A stretch of DNA of 64,000 bases, taken from Cesiribacter sp964504565 (GTDB lineage: Bacteria; Bacteroidota; Bacteroidia; Cytophagales; Cyclobacteriaceae). Location of the stretch: contig CAZDEY010000013.1 of the NCBI GenBank assembly GCA_964504565.1, forward strand, positions 62,001-126,000. Direction: 5' to 3'. Positions within the stretch are counted from its first letter, which is position 1, and each line of letters starts with the position of its first letter. Positions 52,376 through 61,816 of the stretch are shown piece by piece. Position numbers and translations under genes: made by a program. The notes below the pieces were generated by a model. The model saw only the letters and a program-made list of their open reading frames with translations. It was not told where the DNA came from and made no database searches.

Positions 52376-53803
52376 TTACCTAGTTCCCGGCCCCAAAAAC
52401 CGCGTATCCAATTCCTTAATTAACTTATCTTCTGAATTATAAATACCCACTTTAACCTCTTGGCTAATACTTTGGAGGCTTGCCGCTGGTAACTTTATAA
52501 ATAAGGCCCCTTCGGCCACGCCCTGGCTGGCAATAATAATTTGGTTGCTTCCGCCTACCACCTCCAGCGTACCTTGTGGCTCTTCAATAAGGCTAAGGTG
52601 TATGAAAAGGGAATCGGCGGTTTTATTAATAAATTTGTATTGGTATAAGTTACTTATCTGCCCCCCTTCTAGCGTTTGGTACATTACCCCCGGGGTCCGG
52701 AGAATGGTAGCATCTACATTAGTGCGCAAAAATAGCATGCCGGAAAGCACTAATAATAATAGGGCTAGCACCACAGTGTAGGCTACGCTTCGGGTATCCA
52801 TTCTAAAGCCTTTTTCGCCCGTTTCTTTCGCTATTCCTTTTTCCGAGGCGTAGCGGATTAAATCCCGGGGTAGCCCAACTTGGTCCATTATATTATTACA
52901 AGCATCAATACAGGCTGTACAATTTACGCATTCCAATTGGGTGCCATTCCGAATGTCTATTCCGGTGGGGCATACGTAAACACACTGCTTGCAATCTATA
53001 CAATCGCCTTTGCCGACGGCGCTCCGGTCTTCCTTCTTTCTGAACTTCCCCCGGGGTTCGCCCCGCTTATAATCGTAGCTAATTACGGTAGATTTACGGT
53101 CTAGCAAAACACCCTGCAAACGGCCGTAGGGACAAACAGTGGTACAAACCTGTTCGCGAAAGCGGGCAAAAACCCAATAAAAAACCAGGGTAAATAATAT
53201 TATGGCTCCTAATCCGGCCAGGTGTTGGGCGGGCGGGTCAGTTATAATTTCCAGTAATTCCTCACTGCCGATTATATAGGCCAGAAACGTATTAGCAATT
53301 AAGAACGAAATCAGGAAGAAGATAAGGTGCTTACTTCCCTTTTTAACTATTTTCTCCCGGTTCCAGGTTTGTCTATCCAGTTTCTTCTGTGCTGTCCAGT
53401 CGCCTTCAATAGCATACTCAATTTTACGAAAGAGCATTTCTAGAAAAATAGTTTGGGGGCACACCCAACCGCAAAATAAACGGCCGTACACTACAGTAAA
53501 TAGGATGATAAATACGATGAACGTAATAAAGCCTAAGGCAAAAAGATAAAAATCCTGAGGCCAGAAAACCTGGCCCAGGATTACAAATTTACGCTCCAGC
53601 ACATTGAGCATGAGCAACGGTTGCCCATCAATACGTAGAAAAGGACCGGTAAATAAAACAAACAATAATAGATAGCTGAGCCAACTCCTCCAGCGATAAA
53701 ATTCTCCGGAGGGCTTTTTCGGATACACCCAAATTCGCTTACCACTGGCATCAACCGTAGCAATTTTATCGCGAAATTCCTCGTTTTTATTGTGTTGTTC
53801 CAC
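52376..53803 (-). CDS. ccoG: cytochrome oxidase accessory protein CcoG (GTG start)
   Basis: 475 residues. Membrane segments lie at about 40-62, 85-110, 160-185, 195-215 and 335-355. The RdxA/FixG pattern includes GRLFCGWVCPQTIFLEMLF and two 4Fe-4S motifs CIDCKQCVYVCPTGIDIR and CVNCTACIDACN (about 260-310), then a C-terminal Ig-like periplasmic domain. CcoG reduces copper for insertion in the cbb3 active site. GTG is the only start near the conserved N-terminus. 45 bp downstream of ccoP. Confidence 0.95.
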   Translation of the reverse strand: MEQHNKNEEFRDKIATVDASGKRIWVYPKKPSGEFYRWRSWLSYLLLFVLFTGPFLRIDGQPLLMLNVLERKFVILGQVFWPQDFYLFALGFITFIVFIILFTVVYGRLFCGWVCPQTIFLEMLFRKIEYAIEGDWTAQKKLDRQTWNREKIVKKGSKHLIFFLISFLIANTFLAYIIGSEELLEIITDPPAQHLAGLGAIILFTLVFYWVFARFREQVCTTVCPYGRLQGVLLDRKSTVISYDYKRGEPRGKFRKKEDRSAVGKGDCIDCKQCVYVCPTGIDIRNGTQLECVNCTACIDACNNIMDQVGLPRDLIRYASEKGIAKETGEKGFRMDTRSVAYTVVLALLLLVLSGMLFLRTNVDATILRTPGVMYQTLEGGQISNLYQYKFINKTADSLFIHLSLIEEPQGTLEVVGGSNQIIIASQGVAEGALFIKLPAASLQSISQEVKVGIYNSEDKLIKELDTRFLGPGTR

Positions 53804-53848
53804 CTTAACTTCCCACCTATCTATTTTATACCTGTTGGTGCTACCAGT

Positions 53849-54790
53849 TTATTCAATTACTGCGGAGTCAGCCGCTTCAATAGCCCGTTCCTTCAGTTCT
53901 ACGTTCATATCGTACAGATCGCCTTCCGGCTCTTTAGGGTTGGCCGGGGTGCTGCCCTGCATACTTAGCACATAGCTGGCAACCCGCTGCATTTGCTGCG
54001 GACTTAATTTACCCTTCCAGCTTATCATACCTTTTTGCGGCACTCCGTTTTTCACAGTCTTAAACACATCCTTAATTCCACCACCGTGAATCCAGTAGGC
54101 ATCGGTCAGGTTAGGGCCAACCCCACCGCCTAAATCGCTGGCATGGCAGGCGGCGCAGTTAGCGGTGTACAGAGTGCTGCCCTCGGTTAATGAAGGTTCC
54201 GTCAGGTCCAGTTCCACATTAGTCTCGTCAATAGCATTGGCCTTGGTGGCTAAGTAGGCTTCAACTTCCAGCCGGGCTTCCAGCATTTCGGCCTGGTACT
54301 CCTGGCTTTGCGGCTGAAACCAGCCCCACCAGTGAAACGCCGCCAGGTAAAACACTGCAAAAACTATAGTGGCGTAGAACATAGCCTTCCACCAGGGTGG
54401 TAAGTTGTTATCTAGTTCATGTATGCCATCGTACTCGTGGTCAGTCAGTACTTCCTCTTCCCGATCGAGGGGCACCGCATCATTTAGGCGAGTGTTTATT
54501 CTGGTCCAGAAGCTTGGTTTGGGTTTAGCGGCTTCGGCAGCCCGCGCCGCCACTGCGTCTTTCTCGTAGTAGCCATTTATAACCCTACCCATTTCAAAAA
54601 CCGCAAACAACAGGGTAGCCAGAATGAGCGTAAAAATAGCTCCTACAAAAACGGTAGCTCCTATAATCAGCTCATCCCTACCATCGTAAACTTTGGATTC
54701 TACACCGGCAGCTTCCTGAGCAAACGAGCCGATGCTTACTAGGAGAAGAGCTACTATCAGGTACACCTTTTTTACTACTAGCTTATTCAT
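53849..54790 (-). CDS. ccoP: cbb3 oxidase diheme/monoheme subunit CcoP
   Basis: 313 residues from ATG 54790. An upstream ATG at 54826 lies deep in ccoQ. N-terminal membrane helices (about 5-23 and 40-65), then FixP_N features (EHEVD-like EEVLTDHEYDGIHELDNNLPPWW) and a third helix, then one cytochrome c domain with the heme motif CAACHASDLGGGVGPNLTDAYW (about residue 215) and a Met ligand region (PQKGMISWKGKL). Only one CxxCH is present, whereas proteobacterial CcoP has two. Overlaps the ccoQ stop by 8 bp. Confidence 0.93.
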   Translation of the reverse strand: MNKLVVKKVYLIVALLLVSIGSFAQEAAGVESKVYDGRDELIIGATVFVGAIFTLILATLLFAVFEMGRVINGYYEKDAVAARAAEAAKPKPSFWTRINTRLNDAVPLDREEEVLTDHEYDGIHELDNNLPPWWKAMFYATIVFAVFYLAAFHWWGWFQPQSQEYQAEMLEARLEVEAYLATKANAIDETNVELDLTEPSLTEGSTLYTANCAACHASDLGGGVGPNLTDAYWIHGGGIKDVFKTVKNGVPQKGMISWKGKLSPQQMQRVASYVLSMQGSTPANPKEPEGDLYDMNVELKERAIEAADSAVIE

Positions 54791-54989
54791 AGCGGCTGAA
54801 AATTTTAGCGTATTCTTCATTATCATCGCCCAAGGGCATATTGGCCGATTCTTCTATATAAGTTTTATCGGAGCGCCATACCCAAATGAGCAGACCGGTA
54901 AAAAACAGGAAGAAGATGGTAAGCGAAACCAGAGGATAGATATCTATACCACCAATGGTTTCCATATGATGTTTAATAAATTTTAACAT
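54783..54989 (-). CDS. ccoQ: CcoQ-like small subunit of cbb3 oxidase
   Basis: 68 residues with one membrane helix (IDIYPLVSLTIFFLFFTGLL, about 15-36) and a short polar tail, in the exact place of ccoQ between ccoNO and ccoP. CcoQ stabilises the assembled oxidase. Sequence conservation is weak in this family, and context supports the name. Confidence 0.85.
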   Translation of the reverse strand: MLKFIKHHMETIGGIDIYPLVSLTIFFLFFTGLLIWVWRSDKTYIEESANMPLGDDNEEYAKIFSRYE

Positions 54990-55000
54990 GGCCTAATATT

Positions 55001-57211
55001 TTATTGCTCACTAAGCGGTTTAATTTCGTAGCTCTTCTTCTCCTCGTTTTCATTTACCTGTATATCGGTACCTAAGCGCTGCAGGTAGGCTATCAGGGCT
55101 ATAATATCCCGATCGCTGGGTACCTGAACTCCCGATTCTTCCAAATTGGCAGCAATTTCATCAGCTTGGGTTTGCAAATCGCTCAGCGCTATTTCTTCGT
55201 AACCTTCAGGGTACGGCACCCCTAGGGTTCGCATTGCTGAAATCTTGGCTTCCAGGTCATCCAACTCCATTTTATCTTCTATCAGCCAAGGGTATACCGG
55301 CATTATAGAGCCCGGCGACATGCTTTCCGGTTCCAGCATATGGTGAAAGTGCCAACTGTTAGGATACTTGCCTCCAATCCGGGCTAAATCCGGGCCGGTA
55401 CGCTTAGAACCCCACAAAAATGGGTGGTCATATACAAACTCCCCGGCTTTGCTATACTCTCCGTAGCGTTCGGTTTCGGAACGGAACGGTCGAATCATCT
55501 GGCTATGGCAGTTATTACAACCTTCCTTTATATAAATATCCCGGCCAACTAACTCTAGTGAGGTATAGGGGGCTACGCTGGCTATTTGCGGCACATTGCT
55601 TTCAATTAAGAAGGTGGGAATTAGCTCAAATATGCCGCCGATTAATATTACTATAAAGCTGCCGATCAGTAATTGTACCGGGCGGCGCTCAATCCAGCGG
55701 TGCCAGTGCTCACCTTTCGGCTCGTGGTATTCTTTGGCTAACGGCATAGCCTCGGCCGGTTCGTTGGCTACAAATTGGCCGCTTCTGGCGGTAGCAACCA
55801 AATTGTACATCATTACCAGTACGCCCACTATGTATATGCCGCCACCCAGCGCCCGTAAGAAGTACAGAGGCTTAAGCTGAGTAACTGTTTCCAGAAAGTT
55901 AGGGTAAGCCAACATACCTTCCTGGGTAAACTCCATCCACATTAAGCTTTGGGTAAAGCCCGCCCAGTACATTGGCAAGGCGTAGAATAGTATGCCCAAA
56001 GTGGCTATCCAGAAGTGAACATTAGCTAATTTAACCGAGTGCAGACGGGTGCGGAACAGGCGCGGAATCAGCCAGTACAGCATACCAAAGGTTAGCATAC
56101 CGTTCCAGCCTAAGCCACCTACGTGTACGTGGGCAATAGTCCAGTCGGTAAAGTGGCTAATGGCATTAACACTTTTTAGGGAAAGCATGGGCCCTTCAAA
56201 GGTGGCCATACCGTAGGCAGTTACCGCAACCACCATAAATTTTAGTACCGGATCCTCGCGAACCCTATCCCAGGCACCCCGTAGCGTTAACAAGCCGTTT
56301 AGCATACCGCCCCAGCTTGGAGCAATCAGCATAATTGAGAACACAACCCCCAGGTTTTGAGCCCAGTCGGGCAGAGCGTTATATAATAGGTGGTGCGGAC
56401 CCGCCCAGATATAGATAAAGATTAGGGCCCAAAAGTGAATAATTGATAAACGATACGAGTAAACCGGACGGTTGGCCGCCTTGGGTATAAAGTAGTACAT
56501 CAGGCCCAGATACGGAGTGGTCAGGAAGAAAGCCACAGCGTTATGGCCGTACCACCACTGAACCAGAGCATCCTGAACGCCCGCGTACCAGCTATAGCTT
56601 TTAAAGAAGGTTACCGGAATTTCAAAGCTGTTTACTACGTGTAGCACTGCCACCGTAATAAACGTAGCCAGGTAAAACCAGATAGCCACGTATAAATGCC
56701 GGGTGCGCCGTTTTAGTATAGTACCAATCAGGTTTATACCAAATATAACCCACATTATGGTGATGGCAATATCAATTGGCCACTCCAGCTCGGCGTATTC
56801 CTTAGAAGTGGTATACCCTAAAGGAAGGGTTGCCACCGCTGCTAATATAATAGCCTGCCATCCCCAGAAGTTGATTCTACTTAATAAATCGCTGTACATT
56901 CGGGCCTTGCACAGCCGTTGCAGCGAGTAGTATACCCCGGTAAATATGCCGTTACCGACAAAGGCAAAAATTACCCCGTTGGTATGGAGCGGGCGTATTC
57001 TGCCAAAGGTGGTATAGGGTATTCCTAAACTTAGGTCGGGCCACACCAGTTGCAGGGCGGCGAGTAAACCTACCAGCATGCCTATTACCCCCCAAATGGT
57101 AGTAGCGTAGGCAAACATTCTTACAATGCCGTTGTCGTAGGCAAAGCGTTCCAGCACGCGTTTACCCTGGCGTAAGGCTTCATGATCCTGAATTACTGCA
57201 CCAGTACTCAT
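55001..57211 (-). CDS. fused cbb3 oxidase subunits I and II (CcoN-CcoO)
   Basis: 736 residues. The N-terminal part (about 1-480) is the 12-helix CcoN with heme and CuB histidines, for example GRIRPLHTNGVIFAFVGN, WWYGHNAVAFFLTTPYLGLM, WAGPHHLLYN and WTIAHVHVGGLGWNG. The C-terminal part (about 530-736) is CcoO with a membrane anchor, a heme c motif GCNNCHSQMIRPFRSETERYGEYS and the Met-ligand region MSPGSIMPVYPWL. The fusion is common in Bacteroidota. High-affinity terminal oxidase for respiration at low oxygen. Confidence 0.96.
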   Translation of the reverse strand: MSTGAVIQDHEALRQGKRVLERFAYDNGIVRMFAYATTIWGVIGMLVGLLAALQLVWPDLSLGIPYTTFGRIRPLHTNGVIFAFVGNGIFTGVYYSLQRLCKARMYSDLLSRINFWGWQAIILAAVATLPLGYTTSKEYAELEWPIDIAITIMWVIFGINLIGTILKRRTRHLYVAIWFYLATFITVAVLHVVNSFEIPVTFFKSYSWYAGVQDALVQWWYGHNAVAFFLTTPYLGLMYYFIPKAANRPVYSYRLSIIHFWALIFIYIWAGPHHLLYNALPDWAQNLGVVFSIMLIAPSWGGMLNGLLTLRGAWDRVREDPVLKFMVVAVTAYGMATFEGPMLSLKSVNAISHFTDWTIAHVHVGGLGWNGMLTFGMLYWLIPRLFRTRLHSVKLANVHFWIATLGILFYALPMYWAGFTQSLMWMEFTQEGMLAYPNFLETVTQLKPLYFLRALGGGIYIVGVLVMMYNLVATARSGQFVANEPAEAMPLAKEYHEPKGEHWHRWIERRPVQLLIGSFIVILIGGIFELIPTFLIESNVPQIASVAPYTSLELVGRDIYIKEGCNNCHSQMIRPFRSETERYGEYSKAGEFVYDHPFLWGSKRTGPDLARIGGKYPNSWHFHHMLEPESMSPGSIMPVYPWLIEDKMELDDLEAKISAMRTLGVPYPEGYEEIALSDLQTQADEIAANLEESGVQVPSDRDIIALIAYLQRLGTDIQVNENEEKKSYEIKPLSEQ

Positions 57212-57214
57212 AGC

Positions 57215-57385
57215 TTATAAAAGGTTATTTGTTTTATTTTCCTTGATTTCGTCATCGAACAGCATTCTAACCGATGGCGTATAGTCATCCTCGTACTGCC
57301 CGCTTACCTGGGCCCAGAGGAATGCTCCTAAAAACCCCACGGCTACCACCAGGCTAATTCCAATAAGTAGAAAGATTGCACTCAT
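57215..57385 (-). CDS. ccoS: cbb3 oxidase maturation protein CcoS
   Basis: 56 residues from ATG 57385. A longer frame to 57409 is rejected because the family starts with the membrane helix MSAIFLLIGISLVVAVGFLG. The motif FLWAQVSGQYEDDYTPSVRML is the CcoS signature, in which Asp and Glu follow the helix. Needed for inserting cofactors into CcoN. First gene of the ccoS-ccoNO-ccoQ-ccoP-ccoG run and 3 bp before ccoNO. Confidence 0.92.
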   Translation of the reverse strand: MSAIFLLIGISLVVAVGFLGAFLWAQVSGQYEDDYTPSVRMLFDDEIKENKTNNLL

Positions 57386-57406
57386 ATAGTTTGATCGCTG
57401 ATAGTA

Positions 57407-57414
57407 CAAATGTC
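57407..57414 (-). promoter_or_regulatory. TAnnTTTG-like element for the cco operon
   Basis: GACATTTG on the minus strand (five of six consensus bases), 58.5 bp from the centre of the Fnr-type box at 57459-57472. Confidence 0.55.
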
Positions 57415-57458
57415 CGGCTTAAACGGCTGGTTTGGCATGATGGCAGTCAGTAGTAAAA

Positions 57459-57472
57459 CTGATATATATCAG
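57459..57472. promoter_or_regulatory. Fnr/Crp-type operator, copy B
   Basis: CTGATATATATCAG, a perfect 14-bp palindrome centred 80.5 bp upstream of ccoS. Confidence 0.85.
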
Positions 57473-57600
57473 CTTTTAGGTTTAGCAGGCCTACGCCCGC
57501 TTCCGCCCCATTTTTCGGAGAATTGGGGACAAAATTCTTACATGATAAATCGTATATAAACCGACTTAAGCTCCTTGCCCAATTAGCTGAGGCCGATTTT

Positions 57601-60036
57601 CTATTCCGTTAAGGTTAAATTGCGCGCTAACCACTTAACTCCAATACTGCAGAAGGCTACTACCGTAACTGAACTTAACGGCATAAGAATGGCAGATATT
57701 AGCGGGGTTAGCAGGCCACTGGCGGCAAAGCTTATACCCACAATATTGTACAAAAAGCTTAGGGCGAACGCTCCGTATACAATTCGCTTGCTTTTACGGG
57801 TAAAATCCAGGATTGGAAGTAGCTGGTTAAAGCTGCCGGAGGCCAAAATTGCATCGGAGGCCGGCGTAAATTGGTACACATCGTCGCTTATAGAAACTCC
57901 TACATTAGCGGTGGCTAAGGCTCCGGCATCGTTAAGCCCATCGCCCAGCATAAGCACCTTTTTCCCTCCGGCCTGAAGGTTCTGAATAAACTCCCGCTTA
58001 TCGTGCGGACTCTGGCTAAACCGGGTTTGATTAAAGTAAGGTTCCAGAACCTGCCTCTCCTGAGGATTATCGCCACTGATTAGGTGTAGTGAGAACCTAA
58101 AGCGTAAATTTTCAAGAAGAGTAAATAAACCCGGCCGGTAGTGGTTTTCAAATACCAGATATCCCAACACTTTACCATTTTGTTCCACCCACAGCCTGCT
58201 TTCGCTGCTTACCGAAGCGTTTATAAACCGGGCAGAACCAATACGATACCAATTATTGTTTACTTTTCCTTCAATTCCTTTACCGGTAGTTTCGGTAAAA
58301 TTTATAACCAAGGGAAGGGTAGCGGCCGGATTATCCGGCTTATAGTACGCGTATAATCGCTGGCTTAAGGGGTGGGTAGATGACCGGCAAAGCGCCGCAA
58401 TTTCTAATTTTTGTTGTTGGTCAATGGGGTCAAGGTGATCTCGGACAGCCGCGTTTTCTTTTAACGTAATAGTACCGGTTTTATCGAAAACTAGGCTATT
58501 CAAACCCGCTAAATCTTCTATTACCTGAGCATTTTTAAGGTACAGGCCTGCCTTGCCTAAATACCGTTGGGCAGTTCCGTAGGTAAACGGTATAGAAAGC
58601 GCCAGGGCACAGGGGCAAGCCACAATCAGCACGGCGCTTACTGCCTTCCAGGCAACATCTGGGTTAACTACGTACCAATAAGCCAGGGTAGCCGTTGCTA
58701 AAACTAGTATAACCAAGGTAAACCAGCGGCTAACCCCGTTGGCCAGGTTGGTAGTAAGGCCGGAGTCTGATTTGTTACCGGCTAGGTTTTCGGTTTGATT
58801 CCAGAGTTGGGTTAAGTAGCTTTGCTCAACCTTTTTAGTAAGCCTAATAATTATAGGGCTGCCTAAATGTCGCCCCCCGGCATACAGATGGCTACCCGCT
58901 GGCTGGTCTTTTGGGTCCGATTCCCCGGTGACAAACGAATAATCAATTTTGCCCTGCCCTTCTTCCAATACCGAGTCGGCTGGTATAAGCTCGCCGTAGC
59001 GAATCAGCACTTTATCGTCAATGGTAAGATTTTTGAGCAGAACTGTTTCTTCTCTTCCACCAATAATTTTGGTTACCCCTACCGGAAAGTAGCTTTTGTA
59101 ATCGCGGGCAAAATTTAGGGCAGCGTAGGTTTTGCTTTGGTACCAGCGACCCACCAGCAGAAAAAATACCAATCCGGCCAACGAATCCAAATATCCGCTG
59201 CCAACTTCAGTATATACCTCATAAAAACTACGCAAAAACAGCACCGATATGCCAATTACAATAGGCAAATCCATATTAATAATGCGGTGTTTTACCGCCT
59301 GCCAGGCCGATTGATAAAAGGTGGTGGCTGAGTATAGTACTACCGGCAAGCTCAAGATTAAGCTCAAGTACTGAAAATACTGCCGAAAGTTGCTTTCCAG
59401 AAGGCTGGTAGAATCCAGATATTCCGGCAAACTGAGTAGCATAATATTACCGAAACAGAAGCCGGCTACCCCTAATTTTATAACCAGACTCCGACTTACC
59501 TGCGGTTTGGCCGGCTTAGGTTCATCATCGGCCAAACTAATTTCCGGGGTATAGCCTATGGACTCCAGAAGCTGAACCAGTTCCTTGAGGCCCAACTCGC
59601 TAATATTCCAGAGTAAACTAAGTTTTTTACGAGGGAAATCTACCGTGCTGTAGCGCACATTGGCATTTAAGCGGGAAAGGTTTTCTAGCAACCAAATACA
59701 GGCACTACAATGTATGGCTGGTAGGTAAAAACTAATTCGAGCGCTGCTCCCGTCCGTAAACGATAGCAATTTGGCTTGTACTTCCGGCAGATCTAGGTAA
59801 TCCCAATTAGCTCGGGTTTTACCAATTTTAATTCCGGCCTGCGGATTTAAGTTGTAGAATTCCTGCAGCCCGCTATCGTGCAGTAGCCCATAAACTAGTT
59901 TACACCCCTGGCAGCAAAACAGCTTATCCTCTTCATCTTTAATTACCTCAGCGGGCAGTTTATCCTGGCAATGTTGGCAGGTGGATTTTGCCGGTCCGGC
60001 GGCTGGGTTATCCGAAACAACTTCAGGAAGTACCAT
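57601..60036 (-). CDS. ccoI: copper-exporting P1B ATPase CcoI (FixI)
   Basis: 811 residues. An N-terminal Cys-rich segment CQHCQDKLP to CCQGCKLVY (about 19-48) precedes a heavy-metal-associated domain with HCSACIWLLENL (about residue 112). Eight membrane helices follow. The metal channel motif CPCALALS (about residue 475), phosphorylation motif DKTGTITL (about 518) and hinge MLGDGLNDAGALATANVGV (about 700) are intact. It supplies copper to the cbb3 oxidase across the inner membrane. It starts 4 bp after the universal stress gene. Confidence 0.96.
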   Translation of the reverse strand: MVLPEVVSDNPAAGPAKSTCQHCQDKLPAEVIKDEEDKLFCCQGCKLVYGLLHDSGLQEFYNLNPQAGIKIGKTRANWDYLDLPEVQAKLLSFTDGSSARISFYLPAIHCSACIWLLENLSRLNANVRYSTVDFPRKKLSLLWNISELGLKELVQLLESIGYTPEISLADDEPKPAKPQVSRSLVIKLGVAGFCFGNIMLLSLPEYLDSTSLLESNFRQYFQYLSLILSLPVVLYSATTFYQSAWQAVKHRIINMDLPIVIGISVLFLRSFYEVYTEVGSGYLDSLAGLVFFLLVGRWYQSKTYAALNFARDYKSYFPVGVTKIIGGREETVLLKNLTIDDKVLIRYGELIPADSVLEEGQGKIDYSFVTGESDPKDQPAGSHLYAGGRHLGSPIIIRLTKKVEQSYLTQLWNQTENLAGNKSDSGLTTNLANGVSRWFTLVILVLATATLAYWYVVNPDVAWKAVSAVLIVACPCALALSIPFTYGTAQRYLGKAGLYLKNAQVIEDLAGLNSLVFDKTGTITLKENAAVRDHLDPIDQQQKLEIAALCRSSTHPLSQRLYAYYKPDNPAATLPLVINFTETTGKGIEGKVNNNWYRIGSARFINASVSSESRLWVEQNGKVLGYLVFENHYRPGLFTLLENLRFRFSLHLISGDNPQERQVLEPYFNQTRFSQSPHDKREFIQNLQAGGKKVLMLGDGLNDAGALATANVGVSISDDVYQFTPASDAILASGSFNQLLPILDFTRKSKRIVYGAFALSFLYNIVGISFAASGLLTPLISAILMPLSSVTVVAFCSIGVKWLARNLTLTE

Positions 60037-60040
60037 ACGC

Positions 60041-60874
60041 TTACTGGATCAGGCTGGGCGTAAAGATCTCAATTGGTGCGGCCTGGCCCAGTTCGGGCTG
60101 CAAAATGCTGTTCAGCACCTTTAGTTCTTCTAGCGAGCGGTTGTTTATAATTACCAACGTCCGTTCGTTAATGCCCACGGCTCTAACCAGGGTATGCTCG
60201 GTTTGGGGGTTTAGCCGGTGAAAGGCCACCTCGCTAAAGTGGCGACGCAGGTACTCAATAAACAGCTTTTCTTCGGTACCGCTGGGTTCGCTATTGCTGG
60301 AATAGGTAGAAAGTACGGTTATCGGCAGGTTTTTGGCTAGTTCCGGCAAAAGGTAAAGAAACTGCTTTATTCCCTGCATGGCGTTAAAACTACCATCGTA
60401 GGTAAGTACCACCTGCTCAAAATCGTCAGGCTGCTCCGGCACAATTAGCACCGGACACTCGGCGGTTAGCAGCATTCGGCTAACCGGGGTTTGATGGTCA
60501 TCAGCAACTGTGGCCCGCCAGGTTTGCTGGCTAATTACCAATAGATCGGCGTAGCGGGTTTCCTTTAGAAATTTATCTAGGGTAGTAGTTTGCTCAGGCC
60601 GTTGTATAACCTGGAAATTATTTTCCTTAGCTGCACTGGCCAGGTAGGTTGCCAGGCGGGCCCTATCGCGCTGGGCTTTTTTGCTAATACAAGCCGGGCT
60701 GGCCTGGCATCCGGATTTGCCGCACGGGAGGTGAACCTTTACCCCCTGTAAGTCCGAGATGAACCCGGCCACCAGCAGGGAATCGGCTTGCATAATGTTT
60801 TTGCAAACAAAGTCTATTTCTTCGGTCCGGTACCAGCTTCCGCCAAAGCCTAAAAGTATTTTCTTACAGCGCAT
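60041..60874 (-). CDS. tandem universal stress protein
   Basis: 277 residues forming two Usp domains (about 1-145 and 150-277). The first has ILLGFGGSWYRTEEIDFVCK and the second VVLTYDGSFNAMQGIKQFLYLLP. The ATP-binding glycine signature at the end of domain 1 is only partly kept (SRMLLTAECPVLIVP). Cysteines are concentrated in CGKSGCQASPAC (about residues 55-66). Usp proteins accumulate in energy starvation and hypoxia, which suits its place before ccoI and behind an Fnr-type box. Confidence 0.87.
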   Translation of the reverse strand: MRCKKILLGFGGSWYRTEEIDFVCKNIMQADSLLVAGFISDLQGVKVHLPCGKSGCQASPACISKKAQRDRARLATYLASAAKENNFQVIQRPEQTTTLDKFLKETRYADLLVISQQTWRATVADDHQTPVSRMLLTAECPVLIVPEQPDDFEQVVLTYDGSFNAMQGIKQFLYLLPELAKNLPITVLSTYSSNSEPSGTEEKLFIEYLRRHFSEVAFHRLNPQTEHTLVRAVGINERTLVIINNRSLEELKVLNSILQPELGQAAPIEIFTPSLIQ

Positions 60875-60896
60875 ATTTTCAGCTTCTTTTCTAGCA

Positions 60897-60904
60897 CAAA
60901 AGAG
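60897..60904 (-). promoter_or_regulatory. TAnnTTTG-like element for the usp-ccoI unit
   Basis: CTCTTTTG on the minus strand (four of six consensus bases, TTTG intact). It is 58.5 bp from the centre of the Fnr-type box at 60949-60962, exactly as at the other two units. Confidence 0.45.
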
Positions 60905-60948
60905 CTGGATTTAAGCGCTATAAAGAATGATACGCCTCACGCAAAAAC

Positions 60949-60962
60949 CTGATTAATATCAG
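60949..60962. promoter_or_regulatory. Fnr/Crp-type operator, copy C
   Basis: CTGATTAATATCAG, with perfect CTGAT/ATCAG arms, centred 81.5 bp upstream of the universal stress gene. The rest of the 228-bp gap (60875-61102) holds no other gene. Confidence 0.85.
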
Positions 60963-61102
60963 TTTTAGGTTCTTGCTTGTAAAGGTAGCTGGGTTGGAGA
61001 CTAAATAAGCGTACTTCAAGAACCCTGGATGATTTGTATAATCCCTAACCGATCAAGTTTTTAGTAGATTAAGGTCTTACTACTTATATCTAAATAAATG
61101 GA

Positions 61103-61816
61103 TTATATACGACCTACTTTGGCTAAGCCTTGAGGGTTTTCAATAGTAATTTTCCGGCCTTTACCGGTTATGAGTTTCTCTTCCTTAAAATCGTGCAGCA
61201 GGCGAATTAGGGTTTCGGTAGCCGTACCCACAATATTGGCCAGGTCTTCGCGGCTCAGGTTAATTTCTACCGGACCGGCCTGTCCGTCATCTTCATTTTT
61301 GTAAATTTCCCGGAGCATCAGCAGCGAAATGGCCAGGCGCTCGCGAACGCTCTTTTTGGCCCGGTTGGTAACTTTATCCGTTAGGGTTCCAATTTCCTGA
61401 CAGATGGATTTCATCAGGCTTTGGTTGAACTCGGAATTATCGGACAGAAGTTGCATAAAATCGGCCTTAGGTACAAAGCAGATAGTACAATCCTCCAGGG
61501 TTTCTGCCGTTACCGGATAGGTTTCTTCGCTGAGCATGGCTTTAAATCCCAAAATATCGCTTTCCTTAGCCAGGCGGATAATTTGTTCCTTGCCGTCGGT
61601 GCCTAATTTGTAAATTTTAATTTTTCCGTTGTAGACACAAAATACCCCCAGCGGGCGGGTTCCTTCGTGGAAAAGAACCTGGCCTTTTTTATAGTTAGTA
61701 CAGGATTTAGCCGCAGATACAGAATCAACCTCGCCATCCTTTAAGGCCGCAAAAAGAGACTTCTGCCGGTAGGTACACTGAGCGCAATTAATTTTAGGTA
61801 GGGTTTTTATGGCCAT
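61103..61816 (-). CDS. Crp/Fnr-family transcription regulator, Fnr-like
   Basis: 237 residues. The N-terminus INCAQCTYRQKSLFA gives a CxxC pair (about residues 11 and 14), with further cysteines at about 38 (KSCTNYKKG) and in the barrel (EDCTICFVP), so a 4Fe-4S sensor like Fnr is possible. The cNMP-type barrel spans about 30-145, followed by the dimer helix and a winged helix-turn-helix LSREDLANIVGTATETLIRLLHDF (about 187-210). It is adjacent to the cbb3 and stress genes whose promoters carry palindromes suited to it, so it is the probable regulator of all three. Confidence 0.92.
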   Translation of the reverse strand: MAIKTLPKINCAQCTYRQKSLFAALKDGEVDSVSAAKSCTNYKKGQVLFHEGTRPLGVFCVYNGKIKIYKLGTDGKEQIIRLAKESDILGFKAMLSEETYPVTAETLEDCTICFVPKADFMQLLSDNSEFNQSLMKSICQEIGTLTDKVTNRAKKSVRERLAISLLMLREIYKNEDDGQAGPVEINLSREDLANIVGTATETLIRLLHDFKEEKLITGKGRKITIENPQGLAKVGRI

